Shown here: positions 6,589 through 9,694 of the stretch, piece after piece | Numbering within the stretch: position 1 is the stretch's first letter | Layout of the letters: the number at the start of each line of letters is the position of its first letter | Source: an uncultured Muribaculaceae bacterium | Lineage (GTDB): Bacteria > Bacteroidota > Bacteroidia > Bacteroidales > Muribaculaceae | Reading direction: 5' to 3' | DNA length: 9,694 bases | Assembly (NCBI GenBank): GCA_910577465.1 | Contig: CAJTMM010000050.1 | Location: 1-9,694 of the forward strand | Made by a program: the position numbers and the translations under genes | The notes under the pieces: model-generated | Database searches by the model: none | What the model was told of the DNA's origin: nothing | The model's input: the letters and a program-made list of their open reading frames with translations, nothing else

Positions 6589-7878
6589 TCATTTTGATAT
6601 GTCAGACTTGGAGGTTATATGGATTGTTAGAAATCCCAATACTGAGAATATAAATGCAGGTATGGTGAATATGAAAGTGGAGTGGCATATAATGTAGATT
6701 ATAAGTTCAAGGATATAAAGTAGGCTTCCCCATCCCAATAGTGATAGAATAGATATAGCTATGGGGTGTTTTGCAGCGAAGGTTTTGAATTTTCCGGCAT
6801 CGTGGCTGTCGTTGAAATACATGCATAGGTAGGCTATTGCGGTATACACAAGGAATAGAACAACCGTGATTAACCATTTTATGCGGTGATTGCCATTGTG
6901 TAGCGTGCGGTAGGCTTGATATTGTATGATAGGGCCGGGAATATCACCGACATAAGAGGTGTGTATATCGTTAGTGTAGTCACCTATCAGTATTATTTTG
7001 CCGGAAAGTAATTTAGTCACCTCTTCCGGGCTTTTGCGGACAAGCATATCGATTCCAAGCCGATATTTGTCCTTGTCAGGTATGGAATCCTCATAGTTGT
7101 CATTTATTGAATCGTTTGATAATATGGCCTCAGATAAAGTGTCGTCATATTGTACTTCATAGAATATCATAATATCATCTTGTATTTCTTCAACAAATGT
7201 TGTATCTACGTATTCTACGGGGGCAGTAAGCGGAATAGACTGAGCATTGTTGCACAGACTGCCATGGGAGGAGTATATGAAGCCGTGTTTGGCTATATTG
7301 CCGCCGTCGAGCTCGCGGTACATGCGCATCGGTACAGATTCCTGTCCGTGCTGGATGTATTCGTATTTGGTGAATCCGGAGAATAAGGTGGACTCGAAGT
7401 CAGCGTATGCGGCTTTTTGTAGGAGTGAACTGTCGGCTATGGTGTAATTGTCGTCGGCATGGGTGGATATTACAAGTCGCGGCATGGATGTAATGAGACT
7501 GAACAGGGCTGAATCGATTGGGGTGTCGGTGCCTTGTTCGAAGCGTATGTCCATGAGTATGTAGCGGTAGTCGGCTGTGCGAGCTATGGACAGGAAGTCG
7601 TAGAGTTTCTGCCGGTCGGTGATGGGGATGTAGCCGATGGTGTCGTTATATTCGAGTACGGGTGCCAGTTGTTTGTCCAAACTGACGTCGATATGGAGCA
7701 CGTCGGAATCATCTGTGTCGTCGTGGGGGAAGAAGCGTTCTGCCAGGGCGAAGGTGAGTGAATCATCTAATAGGGTGTAGCAGTATCGGGAGTTCCCAAT
7801 ATAATAGTCGAATACCAATAAGCCCACAGCTACAGCCATGGATATGCACAGGCGCTTGATGAGGGGCGTGAATTTCAA
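6589..7878 (-). CDS. CHASE2-domain transmembrane sensor without output domain
   Basis: The protein has 429 residues. One TM helix near the N-terminus (about 9-27, LCISMAVAVGLLVFDYYIG) is followed by a large extracytoplasmic region (about 30-330) and a cluster of three TM helices (about 334-354, 372-396, 401-420). The external region matches CHASE2: early LLDDSLTF, the ILMDIRFEQGTDTPIDSAL segment (107-125), and the hallmark GKIILIGDYTNDIHTSYVGD, then IPGPIIQYQAYRTL before TM2. In typical CHASE2 receptors a kinase, cyclase or other domain follows the TM bundle; here only about nine residues remain. The length is complete, with a strong promoter just upstream, so this is not an obvious truncation. 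The caspase-Sel1 gene follows after 7 bases, suggesting the caspase is the partner. CHASE2 assignment is fairly sure; the ligand and signalling mode are unknown. Confidence 0.85.
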   Translation of the reverse strand: MKFTPLIKRLCISMAVAVGLLVFDYYIGNSRYCYTLLDDSLTFALAERFFPHDDTDDSDVLHIDVSLDKQLAPVLEYNDTIGYIPITDRQKLYDFLSIARTADYRYILMDIRFEQGTDTPIDSALFSLITSMPRLVISTHADDNYTIADSSLLQKAAYADFESTLFSGFTKYEYIQHGQESVPMRMYRELDGGNIAKHGFIYSSHGSLCNNAQSIPLTAPVEYVDTTFVEEIQDDIMIFYEVQYDDTLSEAILSNDSINDNYEDSIPDKDKYRLGIDMLVRKSPEEVTKLLSGKIILIGDYTNDIHTSYVGDIPGPIIQYQAYRTLHNGNHRIKWLITVVLFLVYTAIAYLCMYFNDSHDAGKFKTFAAKHPIAISILSLLGWGSLLYILELIIYIICHSTFIFTIPAFIFSVLGFLTIHITSKSDISK

Positions 7879-7909
7879 TGGATAATGACGGTTAGTGTGT
7901 TATACGTCA

Positions 7910-7941
7910 CAAATTTAACGCATAAATTCCGATATTCCAAA
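7910..7941 (-). promoter_or_regulatory. Bacteroidota promoter of the CHASE2-caspase operon
   Basis: On the minus strand a -33 TTTG (7941-7938) is followed after 20 bases by TAAATTTG (7917-7910), an exact fit to the TTTG / N19-21 / TAnnTTTG promoter of the Bacteroidota primary sigma factor. Transcription should start near 7903, about 25 bases before the CHASE2 ATG. This is the best promoter in the window. Confidence 0.75.
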
Positions 7942-7946
7942 TCGGA
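7928..7946. promoter_or_regulatory. Inverted repeat overlapping the -33 element, operator candidate
   Basis: TCCGAT (7928-7933) and ATCGGA (7941-7946) are perfect reverse complements with a 7-base spacer. They bracket the -33 TTTG of the CHASE2 promoter. A dimeric regulator bound here would block or alter transcription. The repeat is short and could occur by chance. Confidence 0.35.
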
Positions 7947-7968
7947 CTCGAATGTGGCGTGATGAAAG

Positions 7969-8014
7969 AAACAGGCAGGGTGGCTGATACCGTTGCCGGT
8001 GTCGCGCCGCCCTG
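7969..8014 (-). terminator. Probable rng terminator, two-tier hairpin
   Basis: CAGGGTGG (7976-7983) faces CCGCCCTG (8007-8014), and a nested GATACCG (7986-7992) faces CGGTGTC (7997-8003). On the minus strand, downstream of the rng stop at 8052, the stem is followed by CCTGTTTCTTTC, a T-rich tail. Each tier has one C-A mismatch on the minus strand that would be a G-U pair on the plus strand, so a plus-strand structure cannot be excluded. Confidence 0.5.
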
Positions 8015-8051
8015 TCCGTAGTCTATGGATTGTGCTCCGGTTAGGGAGGGG

Positions 8052-9680
8052 TTATGATTCCTCTTGGTTACGATGCTTGGCTTTGTGTTTGTTTTTTGTT
8101 GCCGCCGAATCGATGTCTTTTTCCTCTTTAAGATCGATTTCGTTGTGTTTCGAGTCTATTACTTTATATTGCAGATAGGCAAGCGACTCGTCGGGCAGGA
8201 TGCGGAATTTGCGTCCGAGTTCCATGCGCCATTTGCGGTAGACCGACAGGAGACCTTTTTTGATATAGGCGTCAACGAAGGGGTGCACGTACATGATGAA
8301 GTCGGTGACTTTGAGGTCGTCGATGAGGTAGTGCAGTTTTTCCTTGAGTGTGTCGGTGAACAGGAGCGATGGCTGTACCTGCCCTTTGCCGTAGCATGAG
8401 GGGCATGCCTCGGTGGTGACGATGTCGAGCGCCGGGCGTACGCGCTGGCGTGTAATCTGCATCAGACCGAATTTGCTGAGCGGTAGTATGTTGTGCCGGG
8501 CGCGGTCGTTTGCCATAATCTCGCGCATGTGTTCGTAGAGTTTCTGCCGGTGCTCAGCTTTGCCCATATCTATGAAGTCAATCACGATGATGCCGCCCAT
8601 GTCGCGCAGACGTAGCTGGCGGGCTATCTCGTCGGCGGCGCGCATGTTGACTTCGAGCGCGTTGCTTTCCTGGTCGTTGGCTGCTTTGGAGCGGTTGCCG
8701 GAGTTGACGTCGATGACGTGCAGTGCCTCGGTGTGTTCGATGATGATGTATGCTCCGCTTTTGAATGATACGGTTTTGCCGAACGATGATTTGATCTGCC
8801 GTGTGATGCTAAAGTGGTCGAATATCGGTTCGTCCTTGGTGTAGAGCTTGACTATGTCCTTGCGCTCGGGGGCTATGAGGTTGACATAGTTGGATATTTG
8901 CTCGAATGTTTCACGGTCGTTGACGTAGATGTTTTCAAAGTTGGGGCTGAATATGTCGCGCAATACGCCCACTATGCGGCTTTCTTCTTCGAAAACGAGC
9001 GCGGGGGCGGTGGCTGTACGTGCTTTGGCTACGGTATCTTCCCAGTATTTGACGAGTGTTTTCATCTCGTGGTTTAGTTCGGCTACGCGTTTTCCTTCGG
9101 CGGATGTGCGTATGATGACTCCGAAGTTTTTCGGGCGTATGCTCTCGATGAGTTGTCGGAGCCGCATTTTTTCTTCGGTGGTTTTGATTTTCTGGGATAT
9201 CGATACTTTGTCGCCGAATGGAATCAGCACCATGTATCGTCCGGTGAGGGTGATTTCGGTAGTGAGCCTTGGACCTTTGGATGAGATGGGTTCTTTGACT
9301 ATCTGCACCATCAGTTCCTGACCGGCGGTGAGTACATCGGCTATGGAGCCTTGCTTGTCGATGTCGGGCAGGAGTTTCATTTTCGACAGTTGCGGTACTG
9401 TGCGTTCGCTCTTGTCGAGTGCTTTTTTGAGGAATGAGGAGTAGGAGGAAAATTGTGAGCCAAGATCTAAGTAGTGGAGGAATGCGTCCTTGTCGTAGCC
9501 TACGTTGACGAAGGCGGCGTTTAATCCGGGCATAAGTTTCTTGACTTTTGCCAGATATATGTCGCCTACGGCGTAGGAGATGTTGCGCGCCTCTTTCTGG
9601 AGGGACACGAGCCGGGAGTCCTCAAGTAGTGCTATTGACACTTCGGAGGGCTGCACGTCGACTATTAGTTCGCTTCGCAT
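8052..9680 (-). CDS. rng: Ribonuclease E/G family endoribonuclease
   Basis: The protein has 542 residues and is a cytoplasmic single-strand endoribonuclease acting in rRNA maturation and mRNA decay. An S1-like RNA-binding domain starts at about residue 36 (VGDIYLAKVKKLMPGLNAAF, then VNVGYDKDAFLHYLDLG). The DNase I-like catalytic region holds the metal-binding aspartates D324 (HVIDVNSG) and D368 (IIVIDFIDM). The zinc-link motif CPSCYGKG (C426, C429) supports dimer or tetramer assembly. The short Lys-rich tail and absence of a long scaffold region make it like RNase G rather than E. coli RNase E. The start MRSELIVDVQPSEVSIALLE matches the N-terminus usual in Bacteroidota. Only 14 bases lie upstream in the window, so its promoter and partner genes are not visible. 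Confidence 0.95.
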   Translation of the reverse strand: MRSELIVDVQPSEVSIALLEDSRLVSLQKEARNISYAVGDIYLAKVKKLMPGLNAAFVNVGYDKDAFLHYLDLGSQFSSYSSFLKKALDKSERTVPQLSKMKLLPDIDKQGSIADVLTAGQELMVQIVKEPISSKGPRLTTEITLTGRYMVLIPFGDKVSISQKIKTTEEKMRLRQLIESIRPKNFGVIIRTSAEGKRVAELNHEMKTLVKYWEDTVAKARTATAPALVFEEESRIVGVLRDIFSPNFENIYVNDRETFEQISNYVNLIAPERKDIVKLYTKDEPIFDHFSITRQIKSSFGKTVSFKSGAYIIIEHTEALHVIDVNSGNRSKAANDQESNALEVNMRAADEIARQLRLRDMGGIIVIDFIDMGKAEHRQKLYEHMREIMANDRARHNILPLSKFGLMQITRQRVRPALDIVTTEACPSCYGKGQVQPSLLFTDTLKEKLHYLIDDLKVTDFIMYVHPFVDAYIKKGLLSVYRKWRMELGRKFRILPDESLAYLQYKVIDSKHNEIDLKEEKDIDSAATKNKHKAKHRNQEES

Positions 9681-9694
9681 CAGGCTTAGATTTA

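Noticed and set aside
1..9694. CRISPR array, tRNA, rRNA, insertion sequence or prophage gene
   Set aside because: No regularly spaced short direct repeats with unique spacers, no cloverleaf, no rRNA-like stretch, no transposase or integrase frame was found. The only regular repeat is the coding Sel1 array.

Overview
The window looks like chromosomal DNA from a gut-type member of the Bacteroidales, possibly Muribaculaceae. The evidence is a Bacteroidota-style RNase E/G, promoters of the TTTG / TAnnTTTG type, almost no Shine-Dalgarno sequences, a secreted outer-membrane beta-barrel protein ending in Phe, and a mixed base composition of roughly half GC in the flanks. The genus is an inference; nothing in the window fixes it.

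Layout, left to right. Positions 1-403 hold no gene. They contain a strong minus-strand terminator (117-147) and an AT-rich, repeat-bearing stretch that is probably the 3' end of the next operon. Positions 404-2292 are a minus-strand three-gene operon, transcribed mtnN, luxS, then an AlbA_2/Schlafen-type RNA- or DNA-binding protein. MtnN and LuxS perform consecutive steps of S-adenosylhomocysteine recycling and make the AI-2 precursor. A 129-bp divergent promoter region separates this operon from a plus-strand secreted esterase (2422-3252). The esterase converges on a minus-strand outer-membrane beta-barrel gene (3337-4026), with a shared hairpin between them. The 248 bp upstream of the barrel gene contain a promoter, a 19-bp inverted repeat just where the transcript should begin, and a G-quadruplex motif.

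Positions 4275-7878 are the most interesting part: a tightly spaced minus-strand pair. The first gene encodes a four-TM CHASE2 sensor protein with no recognisable output domain. Seven bases later comes a secreted 768-residue protein with an unassigned N-terminal domain, a caspase-like C14 peptidase with an intact His/Cys dyad, and ten exact 36-residue Sel1 repeats. A textbook Bacteroidota promoter with an overlapping inverted repeat precedes the pair. By topology, the sensor domain and the protease would meet in the periplasm, which suggests a two-protein envelope sensing and proteolysis module. The pair also looks more AT-rich than its neighbours. The window ends with rng (8052-9680), encoding RNase E/G, complete to its start codon.

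The parts are ordinary housekeeping (mtnN, luxS, rng), two envelope or secreted accessory genes (esterase, barrel), and the CHASE2-caspase-Sel1 module as the candidate poorly described system.
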